From Azospirillum lipoferum (GTDB taxonomy: Bacteria; Pseudomonadota; Alphaproteobacteria; Azospirillales; Azospirillaceae), in contig NZ_JALJXJ010000019.1 of NCBI RefSeq assembly GCF_024170005.1, positions 1 to 64,000 on the forward strand: 64,000 nt of DNA, given 5' to 3'. Made by a program: the position numbers and the translations under genes. This document shows positions 26,898 through 35,280 of this stretch, piece by piece. The notes beneath the pieces are model-generated. The model was not told the DNA's origin. It was given only the letters and a program-made list of their open reading frames with translations, and did not search any database. Numbering within the stretch: position 1 is the stretch's first letter; every line of letters begins with the position of its first letter.

Positions 26898-28253
26898 TTA
26901 CTTCTCGCGGAAAGCCTTCTGAAGACCATCGGTCAGCGGCGTCAGGAAATAGTCGATGGCGCGGCGGGCATGGCCGTGGATCATCACCTCGGCCGGCATG
27001 CCGGGATGCAATTCGACATTGGGCAGGGCCTTCAGCTCCACCGCGTCCATGCTGATCCGTGCCGCGAAGTAATAGGTTCCGGTGCGCTCGTCCTCCAACT
27101 GGTCGGCCGACAGCGACACCACCTGCCCCGCCACCGGCGGCACGGCGCGCTGGCGATAGCCGGTCAGCTTCACCATCGCCTTGCTGCCGACCTCCACATT
27201 CTGAACGTCGTGGGGAGAGACGCGGGCCTCCACGATCATCGCGTCGTCCTGTGGCACGATGTCGAGGATGCCGGCGCCGGCGGGAATCACGCCACCGGAG
27301 GTGAAGAATTTCAGCCCCGTCACCCGTCCGGCCTGCGGTGCCGTGACCGCCTGACGCAGCAGCACGTCGTCGGCGCTGCGCAAGCGCTCCGACAGATCGG
27401 CGACGCTGGCCTGAGCGGCCTGGAGGTCGGTCGACACCTCCGACCTACGGGTGTTGCCGATGTTGATCATGGTCAGCTCGGCGGCGGCGATCGCCTGCTC
27501 CGCTTTCGATTTGTTGGCCATCAGTTCGCCCAGCCGGCCTTCGGAATCGGCGACGTTGCGCTGAAGCTCCAGCAGGCGGGGCTTGCGCTCGTACCCCTTC
27601 GCCAGCAGCCCCTGCACCACCCGCAATTCGTCCTGGGTGTATCGCAGCCGGTCGGCGGTGGCGACGCGCTGCGATTCCAGCGCCACGATCTCGTCGCGCA
27701 GCTGGGAGATCTGGCGGCGCTGGATGCCCAACTGCGCCTCGTAGCTGTCATGGCGGGACCGGAACAGCCGGTCCTCCACGGCCATCGCCTCGGCAGCCAC
27801 CGGGCTGTCGCGGGTGGCCTTGACCAGTTCTTCGGCGAACAGCGGCTTCGGCGCGTCGGACTGCTCGGCCCGCAGCCGGCCCAGCCGGGCCAGCGCCGTC
27901 CAATATTGGCCCTGCAACTGAGCCACAATTGCCTGGCTTTGCGTGGAATCGAGCCGGAGCAGCACCTGGCCGGCCCGCACGAGGTCGCCGTCCTTGACCA
28001 GCAGGTCGCGCAGGATGCCGCCCTCCAGATGGGAGACGGTCTTGCGATGGCTTTCCACCATCACCGTGCCCGCGGCGAGTGCGGCACTGTCCAGGCTGGC
28101 GGTGAGTCCCCAGGTCAGGAAGCCGCCGAAGCCAACCAGCACGGCCAGTGCCCCGGCCAGCGCAGTACCGCGCAGGGACGGCTCGGCCGGAACGGCGTCG
28201 ATGGTCGCTGTCCAGACCGGCTGGGACGACAGGAGAGGCGTATCGCTGCTCAT
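26898..28253 (-). CDS. Type I secretion membrane fusion protein (HlyD/PrtE family)
   Basis: 451 residues. A short cytoplasmic N-terminus, one membrane helix (~30-50, LAGALAVLVGFGGFLTWGL) and a large periplasmic part: beta-barrel/lipoyl start AAGTVMVESHRKTVSHLEGG (~60-80), long coiled-coil hairpin (~150-310), and the returning lipoyl half (QAVTAPQAGRVTGLKFF, PAGAGILDIVPQDDAMIVEARV). It bridges the inner-membrane ABC exporter to a TolC-type outer membrane channel, which is not encoded in this window. Its start overlaps the ABC gene as ATGA. The likely substrate is the RTX protein at 25424. Confidence 0.93.
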   Translation of the reverse strand: MSSDTPLLSSQPVWTATIDAVPAEPSLRGTALAGALAVLVGFGGFLTWGLTASLDSAALAAGTVMVESHRKTVSHLEGGILRDLLVKDGDLVRAGQVLLRLDSTQSQAIVAQLQGQYWTALARLGRLRAEQSDAPKPLFAEELVKATRDSPVAAEAMAVEDRLFRSRHDSYEAQLGIQRRQISQLRDEIVALESQRVATADRLRYTQDELRVVQGLLAKGYERKPRLLELQRNVADSEGRLGELMANKSKAEQAIAAAELTMINIGNTRRSEVSTDLQAAQASVADLSERLRSADDVLLRQAVTAPQAGRVTGLKFFTSGGVIPAGAGILDIVPQDDAMIVEARVSPHDVQNVEVGSKAMVKLTGYRQRAVPPVAGQVVSLSADQLEDERTGTYYFAARISMDAVELKALPNVELHPGMPAEVMIHGHARRAIDYFLTPLTDGLQKAFREK

Positions 28254-29974
28254 TGTTGTCCTCCGCTGCGGACGAGGCGGGCAACCCCGGCGGGGGCGCC
28301 GCCGGGCTGCACCAGTTTCAGGACGTCGCTGCGGGCGCCGAAATGCTCGACGGCGCCCTCCTTCATCACCACCAACTTGTCGGCGATGGCGACGATGGAG
28401 GGACGGTGGGCGATCATCACCACCGTCGTCCCGTCGGCTTTCACTTTGTGGACGGCGTTCAGCAGGGCCTGCTCGCCGTCATGGTCGAGGTTGGAGTTGG
28501 GCTCGTCCAACACCAGCAGGCGCGGGCGGCCGAACAGGGCGCGGGCCAGCGCGATCCGCTGTCGCTGGCCGCCGGACAGGGAAAAGGCGCTGTCGCCCAC
28601 CGGCGTGTCGTAGCCGAAGGGCAAGCGGCCGATCATCTCATGCACGCCGGCCAGCCGGGCGGCGCGGACGATCTCCGCCGGGTCGGCGCCGGCCATGCGG
28701 GAGATGTTCTCGCCGATGGTGCCGTCCAGCAATGCCACCGACTGCGGCACGTAGCCGACATATTTGCCGAAGCTTTCGCGTTCCCACAGGTAGGTGCTGG
28801 TGCCGTCCAGATAGATGCCGCCGGCCGACGGCTGCCAGACGCCGACCAGCAGGCGGGCCAGCGTCGATTTGCCGGCGCCCGACGGGCCGATGACTCCCAG
28901 CACCTCTCCCGCCTGGACGGCGAAGGAGACGTTGCGCAGCACCGGTCGGTTCAGCCCGGCCGGCACATGGGTGACGCGGTCGACGGTCAGCGCGCCCTGC
29001 GGCTGCGGCAGCGGCATGGTGGAGCGGACCGACGAGCCGTTGTTCAGCAGGTCGCGGATGCGGCGGTGCGCCTCCAGCGCCTTCACCCACTGGCGCCAGC
29101 CGTCCACCAGCTGTTCGAAGGGGTGCAGCAGCCGCCCGGTGATCAGGCCGGCGGCCATCATGCTGCCGGGGGTCACCAGATTGTCGATCACCAGCGTGGC
29201 ACCGGCGGCGATCACGCCGACCTGCAGGATCATCCGCAGCGAGCGTGAGGCGGCGGCCAGGCCGCGCGACAGGGTAGCGCCGCGGTCGATCATCCCCGCC
29301 GATCCGCTCTGCGCCGCCTGCCAGCGCCGGGCCAGTGCCGGCAGCATGCCCATCGCCTCGATGGCTTCGGCATGGCGGACGGTGCCGGCGATGTCGGCGA
29401 AGACGCGGGCCGAGGCCTCGTTCGCCTGGGCCATCGGCCGCCGGGTCAGCATATCGGTCAGCACCCCCATCACCAGCAGCACCAGGGCCGAGACGATGGC
29501 GAGCACGCCATAGACCGGGTGCAGCAGGAACAGGATCGCCAGGAAGATCGGCGCCCAGATCAGTTCCAGCGGGGCGGTCACCGCACTGCTGGTCATGAAG
29601 CTGCGCAAATCGTTCAGGTCGCGCATGGTCTGCGCCGCGTTGCGCGGGCCGCCCGACAGCGCGTCGACGATCGAGGCCTCCAGCGCCGGGACGTTGAAGC
29701 GGTGGGCGATCACGGCACTCGTCACCAGGAAGGCGCGGGCGCGGATGAAGTCCAGTACGCCGTAGAGCGCCAGCGCCCCCACCGCGATGATCGCCAGCAT
29801 CGTCAGCGTTTCCAGGCTCCGGCTGCTCATCACCCGGTCATAGACCTGCATGGTGAAGAGCGGCAGCACAAGCATCAACACGTTGACGAACAGGCTGAGA
29901 ATGCCGGCCAGCAGCAGTCCCTGTCCGATCTTCCGGTAGGCTTGGGTCAGCAGGGGCCGATCCACGGAACTCAT
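28250..29974 (-). CDS. Type I secretion ABC transporter, permease/ATPase (PrtD family)
   Basis: 574 residues with AAGGA six bases before ATG. The N-terminal ~300 residues are a six-helix ABC exporter membrane domain (LLAGILSLFVNVLMLVLPLF is the first helix). The ATPase domain has Walker A GPSGAGKST (~358), signature [15 protein letters not shown] (~465) and Walker B LLVLDEPNSNLD, the latter wording being typical of PrtD/AprD exporters. There is no N-terminal C39-like domain, consistent with an RTX rather than a bacteriocin substrate. First gene of the exporter operon; energises one-step export across both membranes. Confidence 0.93.
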   Translation of the reverse strand: MSSVDRPLLTQAYRKIGQGLLLAGILSLFVNVLMLVLPLFTMQVYDRVMSSRSLETLTMLAIIAVGALALYGVLDFIRARAFLVTSAVIAHRFNVPALEASIVDALSGGPRNAAQTMRDLNDLRSFMTSSAVTAPLELIWAPIFLAILFLLHPVYGVLAIVSALVLLVMGVLTDMLTRRPMAQANEASARVFADIAGTVRHAEAIEAMGMLPALARRWQAAQSGSAGMIDRGATLSRGLAAASRSLRMILQVGVIAAGATLVIDNLVTPGSMMAAGLITGRLLHPFEQLVDGWRQWVKALEAHRRIRDLLNNGSSVRSTMPLPQPQGALTVDRVTHVPAGLNRPVLRNVSFAVQAGEVLGVIGPSGAGKSTLARLLVGVWQPSAGGIYLDGTSTYLWERESFGKYVGYVPQSVALLDGTIGENISRMAGADPAEIVRAARLAGVHEMIGRLPFGYDTPVGDSAFSLSGGQRQRIALARALFGRPRLLVLDEPNSNLDHDGEQALLNAVHKVKADGTTVVMIAHRPSIVAIADKLVVMKEGAVEHFGARSDVLKLVQPGGAPAGVARLVRSGGQQ

Positions 29975-30509
29975 CTTCGATCCTTCCCAATGGAGGATTG
30001 GCCGGCTCGCACGGCGCTGGAAATCGGGGAAAACAGGAAAAGCTGCCGGCGGCGACGGACGCGGGACAGGAAGCCGGCTGGGGGGATGCCGGGTGCGGCC
30101 GAACCGGTGAACGGGGACCGCCTATGACGGGACAAATCCGGACGCGGGGGGAGGCGTCGGCGGACTTGGCAGGCTTAAGCTATACACCGGAGACATTTTA
30201 GAGACGTGTGACAAGTTTTGGGTTGCACCCCTTTCCAGCATCCGAAAAAGAGGTAGAGGATGGTAGATAAGTCGCTGACAGAAAACGGAAAAATCATGAT
30301 TCACCGAAGGTCTTAGGCCCTTCGTGGCATATTTTGCAGCCATCTGGTCAGACGGCGCCGACATCGTGCATGCTGCGCTGCATGAGTTTTTCGCAAGGCG
30401 CCGCGATCCCCCATCCGGCCCGCCCTGCACCGCCCCCCCGCTTTCCTTCCACCACGCCGGCCGCCCGCTTCAGGCTGCGGCCCGATAACCGGTTCAAGGA
30501 AACCCATTC
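29975..30509. other. Divergent intergenic region between secretion operon and galE
   Basis: 535 bp. The outer parts are GC-rich, while 30180-30340 is AT-rich and is the likely site of the two divergent promoters. I found no convincing coding frame, hairpin terminator or consensus promoter with correct spacing. Confidence 0.4.
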
Positions 30510-31523
30510 ATGACGACCTCCAAAACCATTCTCGTCACCGGCGGCGCCGGCTATGTCGGCAGCCATTGTGTGGCCGAGCTTCTCGACCGCGGCCACCGGG
30601 TCGTGGTGTTCGACAACCTGCGCCAGGGCCATGCCGCCGCCGTTCCGGCCGAAGCGACCTTCGTCCAGGCCGACCTTGCCGACGAGGCGGCGCTGGCCCG
30701 GGTGTTCGGACAATGGCGCTTCGATGCGGTGTTCCACTTCGCGGCCCTGTCGGTGGTTGGCGAATCGATGCGCGACCCGCACGCCTATCTGCACGGCAAC
30801 ACCGTCACCTCGCTGAACCTGATCCGCGCCGCGGTGAAGGCGGGGGTGATGAAGCTGGTCTTCTCCTCCACCGCCAACCTGTTCGGCTCGCCCAAGCGCA
30901 TCCCGATCGACGAGGACGAGGCGATCGACCCCGGCAGCCCCTATGGCGAATCGAAGTTCATGATCGAACGCGCCCTGCATTGGGCCGACCGCTGCCATGG
31001 CCTGCGCTCCGCCTGCCTGCGCTACTTCAATGCGGCGGGCGCCCATCCCAACGGCAAGCTCGGCGAAGACCACAGCCCGGAGACGCACCTGATCCCGCTG
31101 GTGATGGATGCCGCCACCGGCAAGCGTCCGCACATCGAGATCTTCGGCGACGATTACGACACGCGCGACGGCACCTGCATCCGCGACTACATCCATGTCT
31201 GCGATCTGGCCGACGCCCATCTGCGGGTGCTGGACGTGCTGGACGAGCGGTCGGTCCGCTACAACCTCGGCAACGGCACCGGCTACAGCGTGCGCGAGGT
31301 TATCGCGTCGGTGGAGCGCATCACCGGTCGAGCCGTGCCGGTGAAGGTCGGCCCGCGCCGCCCCGGCGACCTGCCGGTGCTGATCGCCTCGTCGGAACGT
31401 ATCCGCCGCGATCTCGGCTGGCAGCCGCGCTTCCCGGAACTGGACAGCATCATCGGCAGCGCCTGGGCCTGGCGCAGTGCGCATCCGCATGGGTTCCGCG
31501 GCCTTGCCGCCGCCGCGGAGTGA
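30510..31523 (+). CDS. galE: UDP-glucose 4-epimerase
   Basis: 337-residue extended SDR enzyme interconverting UDP-glucose and UDP-galactose with bound NAD. The NAD site is GGAGYVG (11-17) followed by D35 at the end of strand 2 (VVVFDN). The catalytic triad is visible: Ser/Thr in FSSTANLFG (~119-121), Tyr145 and Lys149 in PYGESK. CLRYFNAAGAHPNG and RDGTCIRDYIHVCDLADAH are typical GalE blocks. It lies next to, but divergent from, the secretion/glycan locus and probably supplies UDP-galactose to it. A related epimerase specificity (UDP-GlcNAc or UDP-xylose) cannot be fully excluded. Confidence 0.93.
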   Translation: MTTSKTILVTGGAGYVGSHCVAELLDRGHRVVVFDNLRQGHAAAVPAEATFVQADLADEAALARVFGQWRFDAVFHFAALSVVGESMRDPHAYLHGNTVTSLNLIRAAVKAGVMKLVFSSTANLFGSPKRIPIDEDEAIDPGSPYGESKFMIERALHWADRCHGLRSACLRYFNAAGAHPNGKLGEDHSPETHLIPLVMDAATGKRPHIEIFGDDYDTRDGTCIRDYIHVCDLADAHLRVLDVLDERSVRYNLGNGTGYSVREVIASVERITGRAVPVKVGPRRPGDLPVLIASSERIRRDLGWQPRFPELDSIIGSAWAWRSAHPHGFRGLAAAAE

Positions 31524-31575
31524 TTTGAGCAGAAAGGACGAGGGCAATGATCGAGCCGGCAGGATCATGGACGCG

Positions 31576-32136
31576 ATGAGCAACCTGAACTGGGACGACG
31601 ACGACGCACCCGAACCGGGTCCGGACGATAAACCCGCAGATCATACGAGCGGCAAGCCCGGCGAGGATCTGGACCTCGCCGACTTCCACGGCATGGCGCG
31701 GCTGATCGAGCGGATGCACCGCCGGTACCTGGATGTCGTCCGCGTCGGCCTGTCCAAGCAGGGTGTCGAGGACATCGGCCCGGTCCAGGCGCTGATGGTC
31801 ATGCTGATCGGCGAGGACGAGCTGTCGGTCCGCGACCTGATGGAGCGCGGCTATTACCTGGGCTCCAACGCGTCCTACAGCCTGAAGATCCTGGTCGACG
31901 CCGGCTACATCAACCGGGCCGCCAACCAGCGCGACCGCCGCACCGCCCGCCTGCAGCTGACCGACAAGGGGCGGGAGCTGTGGGACGGGTTGCGGCGGAT
32001 GGAGCAGGCGCAGGCCGAGGCGCTGGTGCGCAACGAGACCGAGGTCCGCGACCTGAAGGCCAGCTACCGCACGCTCCGCCGGCTCGACCGGCTGTGGGGC
32101 GACATGGTCCGCTACTCCTGCCTCGATTTCGACTGA
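31576..32136 (+). CDS. LdtR-like MarR-family transcriptional regulator
   Basis: 186 residues; ATG at 31576 is favoured over the in-frame ATG at 31567 because AGGA (31561-31564) is too close to the latter. An acidic N-terminus (~35 residues) precedes a winged helix-turn-helix: VQALMVMLIGEDELSVRDLMERG, then YYLGSNASYSLKILVDAGYI and the wing RDRRTARLQLTDKG. The wording YYLGSNxSYxLKxLVDxGxI matches alphaproteobacterial LdtR, a regulator tied to L,D-transpeptidase and cell-wall stress genes. It begins 52 bp after galE. Target genes here unknown. Confidence 0.82.
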   Translation: MSNLNWDDDDAPEPGPDDKPADHTSGKPGEDLDLADFHGMARLIERMHRRYLDVVRVGLSKQGVEDIGPVQALMVMLIGEDELSVRDLMERGYYLGSNASYSLKILVDAGYINRAANQRDRRTARLQLTDKGRELWDGLRRMEQAQAEALVRNETEVRDLKASYRTLRRLDRLWGDMVRYSCLDFD

Positions 32137-32149
32137 AGGTTCTCCTCCG

Positions 32150-33376
32150 ATGCCGCAGCCGGGTGCCATGATGCCACACGCCGCCGCCCAACCAGACATC
32201 CCCCACCCCAACGCCCTGTCGTCCAAGGACGTGGAGCGGCTGCTCGCCTCGCCGAACGCGGAAACGCGGATCGAGACGATGAACAAGCTGTTCCATGACC
32301 TCGAATCGGGCGCGCTGAGCCCGGCCGAGCGGTCGCTGGCGATCGAGGTGGTGCATTGCTTTGCCGGTGACGCCCAGGTGGCGGTGCGCGAGGCGGTGGC
32401 CTGGCAGCTGCGCAACAGCCCGCTGCTGACCGGGGATCTGGCGGAGCGGCTGGTGCGCGACGTCGGCCGGGTGGCCTTCCCCATCCTGCGCGATGCCGCC
32501 GGCCTGACCGACGATCTGCTGCTGGACGTGCTGTCCGATCCCGATTCCGGCAAGCATGTGGCGGTCGCCAGCCGCTCCAGCGTTTCCGCCCGCGTCTCCG
32601 GCGCGATCGCGGAGCGCGGCAACGTCATCGCGGTGACGGCCTTGCTGCGCAACGACGGGGCCGAGGTGCCGGACAGCGCGGTGAACCGCGCGCTCGACCG
32701 CTTCGGCCGCGTCCGCATGGTCAGCGAAGCGGCGGCGACCCGTCCCGGCCTGTCGCTGGCGATGGTGGAGCGGGTGGTCGCCTTCGTCTCCGACAGCATG
32801 CGCACCACGCTGATGCAGGCGCACGGCCTGTCGCGCGAACTGGTCGAACGGCTGGTCGAGCGCGGGCGCGAGGCGGCGACCATGCGCATGCTGCGCCCGG
32901 TGCTGCGTGGGGCCGAGGACATCGACGCCGTGATCCAGTGGCTGCACACCAACCGCCGCCTGACGCCGGTCCTGCTGTTCCGCGCGCTGTGCGCCGGCGA
33001 CCTGTCCCTGTTCATCGCCGGCATGGCCGTCCGCGCCGGCATCCCGGCGGAGAACACCCGCCGGCTGGCCTGGGACGATGGCGAGCTGGGCATGGCGGCG
33101 CTGCTGAAGAAGGCAACCGTCGCCCCCGGCCTGACCCACCCCTTCCAGGTCGCGGTCGGCGTCGCCAAGCATATGGAGTATGAGGGCGGCGACGACCGGC
33201 GCGAGGATTTCCAGGCGGAGGTCATCAGCGAGCTGTTCACCGCCTGCACCCCGACCAACGACTGGATGGTGGACGACCTGCTGCTGCAGCTGTTCGACCA
33301 GAAGTCGGAGGAGGTGATCGACCGTGCGCTCGATCAGGCGGGGCTGCCCTTCTCGCCGGTGCGCACGGTGCAGTAG
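32150..33376 (+). CDS. DUF2336 domain protein
   Basis: 408 residues, almost wholly alpha-helical in appearance with HEAT-like repeating units (for example SVSARVSGAIAERGNVIAVTALLRN and LVERGREAATMRMLRPVLRG). This matches the alphaproteobacterial DUF2336 family, whose biochemical role is unknown. No membrane segment or signal peptide. In-frame ATGs at 32168 and 32171 are alternative starts. It is 13 bp after the LdtR-like regulator gene and probably co-transcribed; its stop is 5 bp from the convergent NIT-ANTAR gene. Confidence 0.8.
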   Translation: MPQPGAMMPHAAAQPDIPHPNALSSKDVERLLASPNAETRIETMNKLFHDLESGALSPAERSLAIEVVHCFAGDAQVAVREAVAWQLRNSPLLTGDLAERLVRDVGRVAFPILRDAAGLTDDLLLDVLSDPDSGKHVAVASRSSVSARVSGAIAERGNVIAVTALLRNDGAEVPDSAVNRALDRFGRVRMVSEAAATRPGLSLAMVERVVAFVSDSMRTTLMQAHGLSRELVERLVERGREAATMRMLRPVLRGAEDIDAVIQWLHTNRRLTPVLLFRALCAGDLSLFIAGMAVRAGIPAENTRRLAWDDGELGMAALLKKATVAPGLTHPFQVAVGVAKHMEYEGGDDRREDFQAEVISELFTACTPTNDWMVDDLLLQLFDQKSEEVIDRALDQAGLPFSPVRTVQ

Positions 33377-33381
33377 TCAGG

Positions 33382-34725
33382 TCATCCGCCCGCGGTCCCA
33401 CCTCCCGCCCCACCTCCCGCCGTCACGCCGCGGAGGATGTCGGACATGCTGAGGATCGCCTCCGCCACCTCGATGATGCGCTTGTTCTGGTTCATCGCCG
33501 TCTTGCGGATCAGCTTGTAGGCCTCCTCCTCCGACAGGTTGCGGGTGGACATCAGCAGGCCCTTGGCGCGGTCGATCACCTTGCGCTCGTTCAGCGCCGC
33601 CTTCGTCGTTTCCAGTTCCAGACTGACGTCGCGCAGGCGCTGCGACTGTGCCTGCATGACGTCGAGAACGGAGCGCATCAGCTTCGGCCGCAGCCCGTCG
33701 GGGGCATAGAGTCCTGCGCCATCCTGGCCTGCGAGAGCCGGATCGGCATCGACCAGCACCATGGCGACCGGCATCACCGCGTCGGGACCGCCGGTATCCG
33801 CCTGTTCCAGATCGGCGCGGGCCTGGGCGAGCTTCACCTCGCACAGGCGGCGGAGATCCTCGGTCAGTCGGTCTTCCACCGTCTTCAGCAATTCCATGCG
33901 GCGGGTCACCTGTTCGAACCAGATCTCCGGCGTGATGCCCGACAGTTCGCCGTGGCGGGCCTCGTCGCTGAGCGCCACCGCCCGCATCCGCTCCACCTCC
34001 GCCACCGCCGGGTCGGCCAGGGCGGTGCGGAAGGCGGCGGCGTGGGCGGGCTCGGCGAACTCCGCGAAGATGCGGAAGGCGCGGTTCTGCGCGTCGATCA
34101 GGTGGGCGAGCCGGGCATGCTCCGCCCCGTCGAAATGCCCGCGCGAAAAGCCGGCGCTGGCGGTCGCCCGCTCCTGCCCGGCGAATTCCTTACCCTGCAT
34201 CACATTGAACAGGGCGACCAACGCCCGGGAAATCGCCGGTTCGGCGGCGATGTCGGCGGCCTCGAACACCACGGACAGCAGATGGCCGACGATGTCGGTG
34301 AAGGCCTTCACCGAATCCTGCGGCACCAGCGCCAGCGACGATACCTGACCGCGCAAGGCCGGCAGCCCGTCCAGCGCATGCAGCGCCATGGCGACCCGGC
34401 TGTAGAACTGCGCGCCCGAACTGAGGCGGTCGAGCTGCTCGTCGACAAGGCCCAAACGGCTGCGCACCACGGCTTCCAGCGCCTTGGCGTCGGCCTGCCA
34501 GCGGGCGCGGTCCTCGCCGAAGCGGGTGCCACTGGAGCCCAGATAGATGGAAGAGGCGCCGCGCTCCTTCTGCAAGGCATGGATCAGGGCACTGAGATCC
34601 CGGACCAGGGCGCTGACCGCCAGAAGCTGCTCGACGTCACGGATGCGGCACAGCTTGGCGGTGCGCAGGAAGCGCGCCGCGGCGGCGCCCGTCCTTTGCT
34701 TCGTGGTTTCCCGCTCCGTACCCAT
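33382..34725 (-). CDS. Nitrate/nitrite-sensing ANTAR antiterminator (NasR-like)
   Basis: 447 residues from the ATG at 34725 (MGTERETTKQRTG); the frame is open to 34905 but that extension looks spurious. Residues ~40-300 are a NIT domain, recognisable by ALIHALQKERGASSIYLGSSG with its ligand-binding arginine, a helical sensor of nitrate and nitrite. The C-terminal ~75 residues are an ANTAR RNA-binding domain (VIDRAKGLLMSTRNLSEEEAY and KTAMNQNKRIIEVAEAIL). In Klebsiella NasR this arrangement prevents transcription termination in the leader of nitrate assimilation genes. No nas genes are in the window, so its targets must lie elsewhere. A Gly-rich tail ends the protein. Confidence 0.9.
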   Translation of the reverse strand: MGTERETTKQRTGAAAARFLRTAKLCRIRDVEQLLAVSALVRDLSALIHALQKERGASSIYLGSSGTRFGEDRARWQADAKALEAVVRSRLGLVDEQLDRLSSGAQFYSRVAMALHALDGLPALRGQVSSLALVPQDSVKAFTDIVGHLLSVVFEAADIAAEPAISRALVALFNVMQGKEFAGQERATASAGFSRGHFDGAEHARLAHLIDAQNRAFRIFAEFAEPAHAAAFRTALADPAVAEVERMRAVALSDEARHGELSGITPEIWFEQVTRRMELLKTVEDRLTEDLRRLCEVKLAQARADLEQADTGGPDAVMPVAMVLVDADPALAGQDGAGLYAPDGLRPKLMRSVLDVMQAQSQRLRDVSLELETTKAALNERKVIDRAKGLLMSTRNLSEEEAYKLIRKTAMNQNKRIIEVAEAILSMSDILRGVTAGGGAGGGTAGG

Positions 34726-34961
34726 GCCACCCGGTCCCCCGACATCGCCCTGCCACAGGGTTGCATAAGCAATGGATATGCCAGCAAAAAACGGGGGCCT
34801 GGAGACGCAGGGCGGCTGACCCGCGCTCAACCCGCTGCCCAAGAATGCAGCGATATCGCCGAAAATTTGGGCAGATGGATGGCGCAATAATGTGCGGTGC
34901 AACATCGGCGGCTCCGGCGCTGTTGTGCCATCAACCGCAACCTGTCTCGGAGTCGCCCCCC

Positions 34962-35168
34962 ATGATGACGAAGAACCCCTTCATGAGCGCGTGGTTGTCC
35001 TGGGCCAACCGCGCCAGCGGCATGTGGACCACCGCGGCGATGTCGGCGGCCAGGCGCAACCAGGCGGCGGCCCAGGCGGCGACGATCAAGGCGATGATGA
35101 CGCCGCCGAAGGCCGGCCAGGGCAATCCGGGTTCGAAACCGAAACGCAAGTCGAAACCGGCTCGCTGA
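34962..35168 (+). CDS. Small basic protein of unknown function
   Basis: 68 residues with GGAG 9 bp before the ATG. It begins MMTKNPFMSAWLSWANRASGM, continues with an Ala-rich helix and ends in a Lys/Arg/Pro tail (GSKPKRKSKPAR). I have an impression of similar small proteins starting KNPFMSxWLSxAN in related alphaproteobacteria, but cannot name the family. Lies alone between the NIT-ANTAR gene (divergent) and the hydroxy-acid oxidase gene, and could be monocistronic. The good ribosome binding site supports it being real. Confidence 0.62.
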   Translation: MMTKNPFMSAWLSWANRASGMWTTAAMSAARRNQAAAQAATIKAMMTPPKAGQGNPGSKPKRKSKPAR

Positions 35169-35280
35169 GCCGCCGGACGGTCAAAGGGCAGCGTTGCCGC
35201 AGCCATGGCTTGACGGTGCGCGGGGGGAATGGCCAAATCGACGCCCTTACGTTTCACGCGCAACCGTTGAGACACGCCCC

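Noticed and set aside
30122-30430. Minus-strand open frame in the galE/secretion intergenic region
   Set aside because: No ribosome binding site, mixed composition and no similarity to any family; treated as non-coding.
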